From the NCBI GenBank assembly GCA_028554645.1, contig JAQOOI010000062.1:744001-808000 (forward strand): DNA of 64,000 bases, given 5' to 3'. The notes under the pieces are model-generated. The model worked only from the letters and a program-made list of their open reading frames with translations, searched no databases and was not told the origin of the DNA. The position numbers were made by a program, and so were the translations under genes. The DNA is from Omphalotus guepiniiformis. Lineage: Eukaryota; Basidiomycota; Agaricomycetes; Agaricales; Omphalotaceae. Below, piece by piece: positions 46,301 to 57,297 of the stretch (position 1 is the first letter of the stretch; every line of letters begins with the position of its first letter).

Positions 46301-47680
46301 GGTGAAGGTAAAGTTTCTCCGGTATACCTTCTATATCTTTTCTCAGAAATCTGGACTATGATCTAGCTTTCTTATCGGTTGAAGGCAGTAATGTGGCAAA
46401 GCTAGTGAGTGGTTATCTCCCAGTAGCTCTGAATTGAATCCAACCTACGCCTCAATCTTTACAGGACCTGAAAGGAAAAGTAAGATTCCTATCAGACTCC
46501 ATGAAGTCGCGGCTCATCACAAAATATACAGATTCTTGGCACCTACAATTTTGGCAGCATGAAATTACATGACGTCGCTGTGACTCCGGATTGTACACGG
46601 CTACTTGGTGTTGGGCCTCTGCTGGAATCACCTACTGGACTTCAACCAAGTAAATCTAGAGTAGAGAAGAGGCTTGTTGGTGAGTTGTTTAGGGTCATCT
46701 TGCAGATGTAGAGCTTATGAGTGACGGGTGATGGTAGTATATAATATGGAAACCGGAAGCATTGAAAAGTGAGCTGCTTGCTCTATTGACATTCTTCAGT
46801 CGGATGCTAAACATTTGTTTGCAGCACAACCCCTGTCCTCAACGATGTTCGAGATATAACATTAGCACGAAACATCAGAAATGGTCTTGTGGCTTTGGTT
46901 AGCTATGAAAACAAGGTGCTTTGCTAGCATGATCACAACCATGTTCCTTACTTGACTTATACTTCTCCGTCAGGCTCCTCCCCAATTATGGAAGATGGAG
47001 TTAGTGAAGGACCGAGAAAATGCCCAAAACATGATAGCTAGACTCACACTTCGGTCAGTCCACCGTTCAACACCAAGCAGTATTTGTGAACTCATGCGTG
47101 AGGGTACTTCGCCACACGTACATGCCCAAGGTTCCTGTCGATTTTGCAGGCCCTAGTTACTTCGGCGGTACGAATGATGAATTGGTTCTATGCGCTGGAA
47201 AAGGTAAATCACCGATTTCGCCAGTCCTTCCAGATATGTCGTTGAACTCCAACCTTTACAGCCGGGGATATACATATATGGGATCAGGAGTCCGGCGCTT
47301 TACTTCATCACGTACGAGCACAAGCTCTAGGTGGTGATCTAACCTGTATTGCCTGGAATCATGCAGCGGATAACCCCTTCATGTTTGCCACTGGTAGTCA
47401 TGACGGTGCCGTGCGAATATGGTCGAAACCGTCTGAACTGTTGGAGGAAGTCTCTGTTCCTGAAAGACCAAGAACCGAATCACCTGTAACGCGGAGTTCC
47501 TCGCCGTATGATCTCGGAGACATAGAACGTACAGAGAGTCCCTTGACGCAGCAAGAATTCGACTCGGGACTCAATAGCCGAGAAAGTGTTTTGGAAAGCG
47601 GGCCTTCATCCGTGTCAGGTAGAGAACGTGTTGTGGCATTTGCTGATGCCACTGTCGAGTCAACAAGAACTGCTGTATAG
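43391..47680 (+). CDS. Membrane-anchored WD40-repeat protein
   Basis: A multi-exon gene starting MPNAFPDFTEVDDERGR. The first third is soluble and helical (AAILASAFHLRTRLAHILYL). It is followed by three or four hydrophobic segments: STVATFFSAVTATTLQFSF, FWFLSLVFSIAAAVNSLLGL, VFLVMSVACFSIGLDLFAYA and FTAFTSFGLAAVSMW. After a basic Ser-rich linker comes a WD40 propeller: LVRHLQFSPDGKFLATSSWD, GQVAWSPTGKLLLTKLVRG, AITWFPGGE, then IHIWDQESGALLHHV and FMFATGSHDGAVRIWSKP. The propeller is closest in feel to the WDR26/Gid7 group. At least ten introns split the second half. The function is unknown; it could hold a propeller platform at an internal membrane. The short last repeat precedes a Ser/Glu tail ending at 47680. 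Confidence 0.78.
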
Positions 47681-48179
47681 TTTTTACATACAAAGGTGGC
47701 CAATGTAGCTGGAACTCAAGGGTCACATTATCGCATATACTTATGTACGTATGTATCAACGAAATCCTTCGATGAGCGTTTACACGATATATTAAGCTTA
47801 GTGCAAAAAATGATATTTGGTTGGCTGCACTTGAGCTATACACATGTTGCCAAACTACCTTCAATTGTGGATCGAATCATGGAGGACCCGGATCCTCTGC
47901 AGGCACTTATCTAGTACAATCGTGGACGTATCATGAGGCTTGTCATACTTAGCCTTTGCTCTGTGGTACCTACGGAGCCTAATTGGTTTATACGCTAGCG
48001 TTCTTGCAGCATGAGGGAAAGCTTTTCGCGGGAACAGGTGTAGACTGGTATCTTAATACATGGGAAGTGAATCTTGGTCTGGATGGTGGATATAGCACTG
48101 GATGTAATACAAATCGAAGGTACTTCTATCAACATTACACTCAACACAGACAAGGGTATTTATAGGACGGCATGTTCAC
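47681..48179. other. Convergent 3' region
   Basis: About 500 nt between the WD40 gene and calmodulin-2 stop codons. No gene is recognised. Confidence 0.4.
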
Positions 48180-49094
48180 TCATTTGCTGAGCATCATCTA
48201 AATGCATAAGTGGCTTCAGTATGAGGATGAAGATTCAATGTAAAGGCGCGTACCGTGACGAATTCTGAGGAGAATATGCGATAATCGATCATCGACATCT
48301 GTTACAGAACATGGAGCCACGCAGTGACGCACCCTGGTAATTTATTCCGCCATCTCCATCGAGATCAGCTTCCTTGATCATAGCGTCGACCTCTCTATCG
48401 CTCAGTCTCTCGCCTATAAGGATCGGGAAGTAAAGAAAAAGAGATCAGTGAAGAATTCTCAAGGATTGCCAGCAAACCCACCAAGGCTCTCCATAACAAG
48501 TTTCAACTCCGTCGCACTAATCGTGCCGTTCTTGTCTTTATCGAAAACCTGAAATGCCTGTCTGATCTCCTCTTCGCTATCCGAGTCCTTGAATTTCTTC
48601 GCCATCATCGACAAAAACTCAGGAAAGTCGATTGTCCCGTTACCGTCGGCGTCCACCTCATTGATCATATCCTGCAGCTCGGCATCGGAGGGGTTTTGTC
48701 CCAATGAACGCATAACGGTTCCGAGCTCTACTGTAGTAATGGTACCATCACCATCTGTGGGCGTGAAGGGTGTTCGCGTAGTCAGAGGGTGGACTGAGAA
48801 CAATTTAACGATTCGAACAGAACTTGCCTTTGTCGAATAAAGAGAAAGCTTCTTTAAATTCTGCGAACAGAGATTCTTAGTGTTGCTCAGATTTCACTTT
48901 GAATAAGAGTCTACACATACCATTGATTTGTTCTGCGCGTGTTGTTGACGAGTAGTGACCGGCGTGAAATTAGTTCTAACACATTTTACGATCGATCGCA
49001 CTGAGCACCCCACCTTCACTCTACACAAGCGAAGTTCAGGCGGTTAAGTTCAGGACATTCAAATAGCATATCGCACCAATTGATCACTGGCCAT
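48180..49094 (-). CDS. Calmodulin paralogue (divergent copy)
   Basis: A 150-residue EF-hand protein in eight exons: 49094-49077, 49020-49014, 48932-48921, 48860-48828, 48754-48482, 48413-48333, 48264-48254 and 48197-48180. It starts MASDQLSEEQINEFKEAF and ends EFVTMMLSK. All four calcium loops keep acidic ligands: [36 protein letters not shown] and [12 protein letters not shown]. Compared with its neighbour at 49642 the second lobe is changed most ([27 protein letters not shown]). Exon lengths and phases match the neighbour exactly apart from one extra codon in exon 1, so this is a tandem duplicate. The intron after exon 4 has a GCAAGT donor. It probably binds calcium but with altered targets. 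Confidence 0.9.
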
Positions 49095-49641
49095 GTTGAT
49101 TGGAATTTGAGAGGTGCTGGAAGATGTTCTATGCACTCGAGTCAACCTGTAACTCAAGTTCCAAAGGCAAGTGAAGTCACGAAACTGGCCAAGTTCAGAA
49201 AGAACGTATGTACCTTGATCTACAGGCGACGAAAAAATGGCTGTGGAGTTACAATTTCTTGCTCGACAAGTTTATATGTAGAGATTCAGACTTTGCACTG
49301 CCAGCTAAGAGTCGTGTCATGGTCTCAGGCATCGCCCTCAGTATTTAAATATCAAAAACCGCCGCTGGTCTATTAGTATTCGCCTCGCTTACCACTGAGC
49401 TCAGGGTCACCGTGATACGAAATATAAGAAATAACGTCTGGAAAACTGAGAACATGCTTTTGGGAACATACGAGTGAATGGTTACAAGAATGAAGGCTGA
49501 CATTATTGAAAGCGATGAAAGAAAAATAATGTATTGATGGTACACTAAAGGTAAATCTGCTGTGCTTTTCCACATTCTCTGTGGCGTACTCATATCCTAG
49601 GTGATTCACGGCAAACGAACCTACGTCACTACATAAGGGTC
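49095..49641. other. Intergenic between tandem calmodulin genes
   Basis: About 550 nt that serve as promoter for the divergent copy and 3' region for the canonical one. No gene is seen. Confidence 0.4.
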
Positions 49642-50516
49642 TTACTTCGAAAGCATCATCTACGGAGGACAGAAATCAGACGGTTATTTGAGAAAAAAGC
49701 AACTCGTCTACCTTCACGAATTCTGATAGAAGATTCAGTAAGGCAAGCCTTATACGACAGACTGGATAGCGCACCTTCATAGTTGATCTGGCCATCGCCA
49801 TCGACATCCGCTTCACGAATCATTTCATCGACTTCACTGTCCGAGAGCTTTTCGCCTGAAAGAAACGATCAGTGAAATAGAAATAAGTCTTCAACAGCAA
49901 CGTAGGACCGACCGAGGTTTGTCATGACATGTCTCAACTCAGCTGCACTGATGTAACCGTTTCCATCCTTGTCGAAAACTTTGAATGCCTCCTTAATCTC
50001 TTCCTCGCTGTCCGTGTCGCGCATTTTGCGCGCCATCATGGTAAGAAATTCGGGAAAATCGATGGTTCCATTACCGTCGGCATCGACCTCGTTGATCATG
50101 TCCTGAAGCTCTGCCTCAGTAGGATTCTGGCCAAGAGAACGCATGACGGTGCCGAGCTCTTTGGTGGTGATGGTACCGTCGCCATCTAGTGGGAGAAACA
50201 GGAAAAATGGAGTATGATCAGCGCGTATATTCGCATTGTTGATGAGAACGCTATTCACCCTTGTCGAACAAGGAAAAGGCTTCCTTAAATTCTGCGCGCA
50301 AAACGCTTTCAGTACTCTCCTTGACACTCGAAATGCCTTATCTACGTACCGGAAATTTGTTCTGTTCATTCATAGACATCACGCAGTGAAGTCAGTCCAC
50401 AAATTTTGCTATCACTTGCAACGAGCGTGATCTGCTACATACCTTCGGACTGAAGGGATCGTTTGAGTCAACGCGAAGACAGAAATTTTGAAAGAACTTA
50501 CGAGTTGGTCGGCCAT
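49642..50516 (-). CDS. cmd1: Calmodulin
   Basis: The canonical calcium sensor: 149 residues in eight exons at 50516-50502, 50449-50443, 50361-50350, 50291-50259, 50185-49913, 49855-49775, 49722-49712 and 49659-49642. The protein reads MADQLSEEQISEFKEAF at the start and EEFVKMMLSK at the end, with loops [36 protein letters not shown] and [12 protein letters not shown]. Three exons are tiny: 7 nt (TCCGAAG), 12 nt and 11 nt. Each is bounded by correct AG and GT signals and is needed to rebuild the family sequence. It activates calcineurin, CaM kinases and cytoskeletal targets. Tandem with a divergent copy on the same strand. Confidence 0.97.
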
Positions 50517-51524
50517 GGTATCAATGAGCAGAAGACTGAAGTGATAGTTGAAGTGTAAATGGGGTGGTTATAGGGGATCAATGCGGCAATCGCCGGTAGT
50601 CGCCAAATATGGTGCAGGTATGGGCCGTGTTGACCGACAGTGTGAGCCCTCGTGCTGACTCGGACCTACAACCTCAAACTCTGCCGCAAACTATCGACTC
50701 TTAATGATATGGGAGATATACTGAATATATCATCTGACAGTCAACTTTTTGAAGGCTAGGTGAAGCAGACTCGGCATTTAGCGGGTAGGGAGCGGAGTGT
50801 AAGTCGTTCAATTCTTTAATTGAGCTAATATTAATTCTAGCAGGCATGCCCGCCAAGGGCAGTATAGCCCACCCCGCATCGGATGGCAGTGTCCGTTAAG
50901 TCTTGGATCAGAGGGTCAACAGGAAATATCGTTTTGCGGACGACTCGGAGACATACCTACACTCGAATGATGGCGGCCATGGCGATTCGTTCTGGATAAT
51001 AAGTGACTGTCAGTATCAGTCTTGCTGCGAATATCTAAAAACAGAATTGCTTGTCTGATGAGGACGAGTCTTCTCGTATCTATAGGACGCCGCAATCATC
51101 AGTCTGTGTGATTCCCTATAGCTACACGGTATCTGATTGCGAGAAAGTACTTTTCCCTGAATTGAACTACTCCTGCTGTAGAATTCAAGCAAAGGACTTG
51201 GCAGTAAGATCACAAATAGATCTAGCTAGAGATCAAACACGTATATCTGTGCATCTTCAGAAATCGATGCCAACGCCATACATTTGCCATACATTCTAGA
51301 TGTATACGAAATGTTCGCAGAGTGACTCGCGGGATTGCGGATTACACCTACCGGCGCGGCTTACCGTGAGCTGCATAGACCAACAGTGTGGCGTTATTCA
51401 TTAGCACTTGCAGAGGATTTCGCATGTAATGTTGTGGGAGATATATTAACGGACGAATGACATTGGAAACTAGGTACAGACATAGAAGAGACAAATGTTC
51501 GCAACACCGATTGTGGCACTCAGA
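50517..51524. other. Intergenic upstream of calmodulin
   Basis: About 1 kb holding the calmodulin promoter. Small frames only; the frame at 51051-51299 has no recognisable motif. Confidence 0.4.
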
Positions 51525-51701
51525 TTATTTGCCATTTCCTGGGCACACATGTCCGCCTTGTGTAGCAACCCAACCGGCACAAATGTTGCAACGAGCGGCG
51601 TGTTCGTTGGAGGTATTCTGCTAGGTCAGAGTTTCGATGGTGTCAGATACAACTTGCTGTAATGATGTGCAGTGACATACCTCGATTTGATGAACGGCCA
51701 T
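51525..51701 (-). CDS. Tentative 38-residue Cys-motif microprotein
   Basis: Exon 1 (51701-51681) reads MAVHQIE and ends at a GTATGT donor. After a 60-nt intron ending CTAG, exon 2 (51620-51525) reads QNTSNEHAARCNICAGWVA and then TQGGHVCPGNGK before TAA. The CxxC followed by a third Cys looks like part of a metal-binding knuckle. Correct splice signals, a single frame and short size are consistent with a small gene, but the coding potential of so short a frame is weak evidence. I know no family. Confidence 0.3.
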
Positions 51702-52078
51702 AGTAATCAGTATTTGTTCAGGCTCGGAGATGGTGCAATTCCGTTGAGTATGTCTGAACCCTCTCATATTTCGTGAACATGTCAAATAAGTGATAAGAGA
51801 ACGTTACTTACGGTGAGGATAAGAAACAGGTTATGAGGGAGAAGAGAGCGGTCTCTCTCAGTATTTATGCGACACCACAGGTCTCTGCGACTCGCCACCT
51901 CGCCACACTTGGTACGATTACAGCAAGGACGCTACTTCGACTGACTCGTTTCTGCTGTGGAGTTTGAAGTTCACTGACTCGGAGGCACTGGAATGCAGGA
52001 ATAAGATCACATATAGATATTAATCTGAAGCCGTGGTTGTGAGTGTATACTAAAAGTTCACATATTAGACAATTACAG
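51702..52078. other. Intergenic, no gene seen
   Basis: 377 nt between the tentative microprotein and the 3' end of the phosphotransferase-like gene. Nothing is recognised. Confidence 0.4.
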
Positions 52079-53412
52079 TTACTCAATCGAATGCAGCCAT
52101 CTTTGTATCTGCTGGCACTCCGAATCGGCATCACTTGTCAGCCAGTTCACCGCCATACGGCTAAGGGCACCACTCTTAAGTGCACGAAAATAGTCCAAGT
52201 CAAGCTCTTTCACGATCTAAAACTTCAATCGGTTTAAAGAACATGAGTTAGCGCTGAAGAACTCACTTCGTCGTATTTCTGACGCAACAACTCCGCTTCT
52301 GACCTGCTAGCACACCAAAAATGCGAAAACTGCCCCACCGTGATAAATGTAGGATCGGAGGGTCCGTCGTAGAGTAGCCAAGACGGATACTCAGCTACGA
52401 GATACGCCGGTGATACCATGTGGAATTCCCAATCTATCATTCCTGTGATGTTTCCACTGTCATCAATTAGAAAATTGTGCGAAGAAGGGTCATTCTGGTG
52501 AGGAATGCAACGAAGAAGATCCTCATCCTGGTGTTCTAACTCTTTTGACAAAAGTATCAAGAGCTGGTTGAGTATAGGTTCAACCTCTGCAGGGAAAGTA
52601 GCCCTCCGTTTACGGCACGCGGCGAGCCATTGGAAATAGTCGGTCACAGTTTGAAAAGGTTGCGAGACTGCGTCAGCAAAGTAAAACGGTATGATGGGAC
52701 CGATTGCTACTTCGTGAGCGCGTGAAGGATAGTCAGAGCTAGCAGAAAACAGGGATATGCTTCCTATTTCTTGCGGACAAGGTGCTCGGAACATCGCAAT
52801 TGCTATCTGTGCGTAAGATCGAAGGCTGTGAACCTAAGCAAGCATGTCAGAGTAGTTCGAACGGGTGCAAGCATCATACTTTTGCGCTTTCTGATAGTGT
52901 ACCAAAGAGTTCTGTGACTCTCCTCCCTTTACATTTATCGGTGATCATGAAGGGTGGTGCAGCGTTCGTCTCGCAGAGATGCACTCTAGGCACTGGCAAA
53001 AGAGCGATTGATTGCATCCACTGAAGCATTGCACACTCTCGTTGGACTTTATCGCGTAGAGCAGGAAGTTCTTCTGAACTCGAGGACCCCTTAAAACGCG
53101 CCACACGTACAATATAATGTGTACCGTCAGACAGTGTGGCGTCAAAAACCTGGAGCATGATTTGAATACATGACGAGGAATTAAAGAGAAAGAACATACA
53201 ATAAAGTTATTTCTTCCTATTTCATAGAGTTCTCGGGTATAGGCATTGGTGGCACGGTGCAATGACTCCAAGACCGTCTCGAGTTCAAGAGATCCAGGAA
53301 GGGCTGCTTTAGAAGGCTCGATACCGGGACCAACGAGATTCACTTTCTCCTCAGCAGGCAGAACCTCTTCAATCTTGTTTCCATCGATATCCCAGAGAAC
53401 AAATGAGGACAT
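52079..53412 (-). CDS. Aminoglycoside phosphotransferase (APH)-fold protein
   Basis: A fungal member of the APH/choline-kinase-like superfamily, with a protein-kinase-type fold acting on small molecules; its substrate is unknown. The start at 53412 (MSSFVLWDIDGNKIEEVL) is chosen because a TATATATA box lies 54-61 nt upstream. The N-lobe has TNAYTRELYEIGRNNFI and, in the next exon, VFDATLSDGTHYIVRVARF with a candidate ATP contact. The catalytic segment is CIPHQNDPSSHNFLID, with Asp and Asn of the Brenner motif, and the metal Asp follows in GNITGMIDWEFHMVSPAYL. The final exon encodes KSGALSRMAVNWLTSDADSE and ends LHSIE at 52079. Such genes are numerous in basidiomycetes and are not antibiotic-resistance genes. 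Confidence 0.75.
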
Positions 53413-55578
53413 GAGATGATAACCGTGGGGTGCAGGTAAACGCCTGAAGCTAACGTCGCGTCGCCTATATATAAAACTTACTTGTGGGTCCCAGGTGGGT
53501 CCCGGCAACGCCTGCTATACTAGGGTCTATGTGGTCTTCTTTGGCTGCTACGCCAGCCTCTAGACAACTCGTTCACTTTCAAGGAGTCAAGATTCACCTT
53601 CATCGAGAGAAGATTAGGTGTATAAAAATGTATACAACCTCCGTTGTGATTCTTTGAGCAAGGCACGAAATAAGGACGAGAAAGAGTCAGGATCAGTGTG
53701 TCAGCATATTTTTCCCATGCAGTCAAATCCCGGTCAAAATTCAATATTCAATTCCGGCACTCGCGCCTTGACTCTGATTGAGAGCTTCACCATGCCCTTG
53801 CGCTCGTACGGCCGAGAAGAATGGAAGATAACATGTGTGTGGCGATCTCGCAAATGGGTTCTGCAGGGCGGCTAGGAAGCTCGTGAACGCTGCAATTCTT
53901 CTAACGCCTGAATCTCCGATGCGCTCTAGTAGGACGAATACCTCTCAAAGCGTTGGTCAGAATAGACTTACAGGTGCGTACTTCCCAAGCTTCAAAACGC
54001 CCTCAATATAACTGACTAAATGTCGCTAGTAGTCACACAATACACATGAACTTTACATTTTACATCCCACCCATTTTCTTGCGAACAACTGGTCTCTACT
54101 TGTACACTTTCATCGAGACGAAGCTAGTCCGACTATTCAACACCAAGGAACGAGCTTTTGCATGACAATGACGGGAATTAATCACTGCCCTTCTCTTCTA
54201 TGCCTGATCGAAAGGAATCCTTGAACCCTTCTCTCGTTGATATCCTAGCTTTTATACGCGTTGGTCGAGGTTGGTCGTCTCCAAATATGGCGCAAGAGGA
54301 ACGAATTAGCACACCTCGGCACGACTTGCAAACGTGTCAGTTGATGGAGGGTTTGCTTCATTGCAGTCCTTGCTATTCATGACAGATAGCGGGAAAAGCC
54401 CCTAACCCGTCTTACCATAGCAATCCCGCCTCCGATTTCATTCAGATTTGCTCTCTCTTCAGCACAGTGCTCAGATTCCCGGTATCACTAAATTTTACCG
54501 TCAACTCTTTCCTCGCAGGAACTAGCACACGTAGGACTAGATTGCCTACGATCCTTTTCCTCGGAACATGCACACGAATGCAGCATTGACCCTGACCAAT
54601 TGAATGATCTTGTAGAAGATGGTAAGCAAGAAGATACTGTGAAGATTTCATTTCTCTTACCCTTTCCATAGAGCTACTTGGCACCTGGACAACTGATCTT
54701 GGACTGCCGGAAGCGTCGCGTCAAAAGTCAGAAGGTCTGAGTGGGGCTCGAAGAAAAAATATGTCGTTGGTCTGGTATATACGGGGAGGTGTTGATACCG
54801 GTCACCCTGTGCACTATTGAGTAGAATTCTTTCAGTTTTCATCTGCGGTATGTCCAGTCATTCACAGGTTTTGATGTTGTCGCAACAGATTCTCAAAACT
54901 CCTTTCAGTCCTCGTGCTGTTAAGACGATAACCCTAGTGACTATACCGTAAACTGGACGAGTGTGTATTTCCGAGCTTCCATGCTGCGTCAACAGTGGCT
55001 GGCTGATTGAATGTCAACAGCATAGTGACCAATGATATTGACCCTTCTTGAAATAAATCAGTATTGGTACATTGGTACAGCTTCTCCCCAAGTGTTCAAC
55101 GTATCCGATGTGGAGTATGCGATTGGTCGCTACTACATAGCAACATGATAGCATTATAGCAGTGACGCTCAGCATGGAGTACTGTCGGTGACCATCATGA
55201 TCTAAGTAGCTTCGGACGGCAAGTAGGTGAAATGGAATTATATTGGCAGCAGGATTGAATAAATAGCTGACGTTCGAAGTTACTGATCGTTCAGGAGATA
55301 GAATCCCTCCACAAAAGCAAACCAGCATGCTGCGTCTGGAACCTAAAGTAAAATTTATAGGCGCTGACAAGATATCTGCAATGAAGGCTCATAACATCTT
55401 TAACAGGCTTTCTTCATCTCGCTCTGGGTAAGAAGGGCTTTTCTGGGTAGAAGCAACCTAGTTAACTGACGGGTGCTCAACGAAAGATCGAGACATTGTT
55501 TTACGGTACGTGCTGATCAACCCTCAAAACATCTTTTCGAGCGCTCATATCCCAGTGGCACTGCTTTCTCTCCCTCAG
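53413..55578. other. Long intergenic region, no gene seen
   Basis: About 2.2 kb. Frames at 53520-53744, 54200-54382 and 54442-54684 lack motifs. The right end probably holds the promoter and unresolved first exon of the seven-helix gene. Confidence 0.4.
53466..53473 (-). promoter_or_regulatory. TATA box of the APH-fold gene
   Basis: TATATATA on the minus strand, 54-61 nt before the ATG at 53412. It supports that start over the longer open frame beginning at 53508. Confidence 0.45.
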
Positions 55579-56941
55579 GTTTTCACCTGGTGCTCTTTTG
55601 CATTTGTGTGTTCATCTTGCTGCGGCACAAGAGACACGGATATAGTATCCTTCTGGTAACTGCGGTCGCGATATTTTTCTTCTCGACTACACACTTCGTT
55701 TTGGTTTTTTATGATGATTTCGAGAAATTTTTCGTTATATGGAAGATGGCGATGTCAGGTGGTAGATCGTCTCATCACCGTCTTCGGCACAGCGATGATA
55801 CTTTGCCTACGAAACACGGTTTCAAAGAGCATTTGTTCTTTGGCCTGAACGGCACGTCGTTTGCGTATCTAATGAATAGGTGAGTTGGTTCATCACCACC
55901 TCTCCCATCGTATATGTTCTCACGTACGGTCAGTTTTTTTGCAGATGCCCTGGTGGTCTGTATGATTCCAAGATGCTGTCTACGAACGGTTGATTAGAAT
56001 ATGATTCAGATTTATCGTTGTTATGCTATCTGGAATACAGATTATATTGTCTGTCCGGTCCTCCTGTTACTAGTAACCACGAGTATGTCCGAGGTTTTCT
56101 GCGCTCTTTCCTTTGGCCTTATATTCTAATGCCCAATATATTCAGTGGTCGGCGTCGCTGACACCAACAAGACGCATCTCGCTATTCAGTTGCGGCAGAC
56201 GTACTTTGCGCTCTCCCTTGGGACTAATCTGGCAGTTACCTGTATGTCAGGTGAATCTCGCATCCATATCACTTCAATGCTCGTTCCTGCTCGTTCCTGC
56301 TCGTTCCTCTAATCTATTGATATCCGAACCCTTTACGCATCTGTTAGCTGGTCGTATATGGTGGATTACTCGAGATGCACGACTCTTGGTAGTCAAACCT
56401 GAGGTTCTCCACCGATATCGACGGGCTTCTATTATTGTGTATGTCTAGCCCATTTTCAGTCTGTACCTCGTTCATGACTGATTCCCTGTATTCTTTCCCT
56501 TCGTTCCTTGTTCATCTCGCTAGTTTGGAGACAGGCGCTTTATATTCAGTCATCGTCTTGGTGTTCATCGTTCTTTGTCAATCTGATGCAACAGAAGGTG
56601 CAGCGGTAGGTGGACTAATTTGCATTGTCATTCGGTATGTCACTTCTCTCAGACGATTTGCCCATGGGCATTCTTTCGTAGCGCAGCTTATCGTGCAAGA
56701 TGCTCTCGCTCAGATCATGGTCGGTGTAGTTTCGATTATCCGTCATTCAACTGCGCTGATCGTTCACACCTTTCTGAAGGGAATCTTACCTACCTTAACC
56801 CTCGTCATTGCTGCATTAGGACTCGAGTTCTCAACAAACGATACTTCCCCTGACCATGTCTTCCGGGACCGAAGGGTCACAAAGACGCGTACTTCTTCAT
56901 ATCATCAACCGGACGAATCCATTTTCCTAAATATCGTGTAG
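55579..56941 (+). CDS. Seven-helix basidiomycete membrane protein
   Basis: An integral membrane protein of a family common in Agaricomycetes and of unknown function. The supported part begins at the exon at 55579. Hydrophobic segments in order: LVLFCICVFILLRH, YSILLVTAVAIFFFSTTHF, SFFADALVIYRCYAIWN, YIVCPVLLLLVTT, TYFALSLGTNLAVTSGRIWW, LETGALYSVIVLVFIVL and GILPTLTLVIAALGLEF. The signature DALVIYRCYAIW is formed by joining three exons; the acceptor that keeps frame is the TCAG just before seven T's near 55,934. The tail is charged and ends FLNIV. The first exon and start codon are not resolved. A tenfold-length triplicate (TGCTCGTTCC) at 56279-56308 lies in an intron. Confidence 0.65.
56279..56308 (+). 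repeat. Three tandem copies of a 10-nt unit
   Basis: TGCTCGTTCC occurs three times without a gap. It falls in the inferred intron between LAVT and SGRIWW of the seven-helix gene, so it does not disturb the reading frame. Confidence 0.8.
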
Positions 56942-57297
56942 CAGTAATCACTTTTCACCTTAGCCGAACTCTTACAGCCCTGTTTTCATAAACATTTCAA
57001 CAAGGACAATGTATTATAATTGTATGCAGAATTGGCTAGTCACAGTAAAGAATCAAGATTCACAAGCTAATTCGTTCGCACATGGACTCTCATGCTGAGC
57101 AAGGACAGTCGTAGCGTGAAGTGTAGTGTGATTGTCATACAACAGAGTGTGCAAATTACAGTAACCTATACAGAAGTGAATCCGCCATTTAGAACCGTAA
57201 AGATGAAGGAAAAGGTATGAAGTCTTTGGTGAGAGTGAAACAAAAGAGGGTGGTAGCAGGAGATAAGGGAACGCTAACCATCTGTGTCATGGATATC
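56942..57297. other. Convergent 3' region
   Basis: 356 nt between two facing stop codons. No gene is recognised. Confidence 0.4.

Noticed and set aside
53520..53744. Upstream extension of the APH-fold protein (frame starting MNFDRDLTAWEK)
   Set aside because: It ends at a stop, is not alignable to the family, and a TATA box lies between it and the chosen start.
56279..56308. 10-nt triplication as a frameshift that inactivates the seven-helix gene
   Set aside because: It lies in an inferred intron; the flanking exons join in frame as LAVTSGRIWW.
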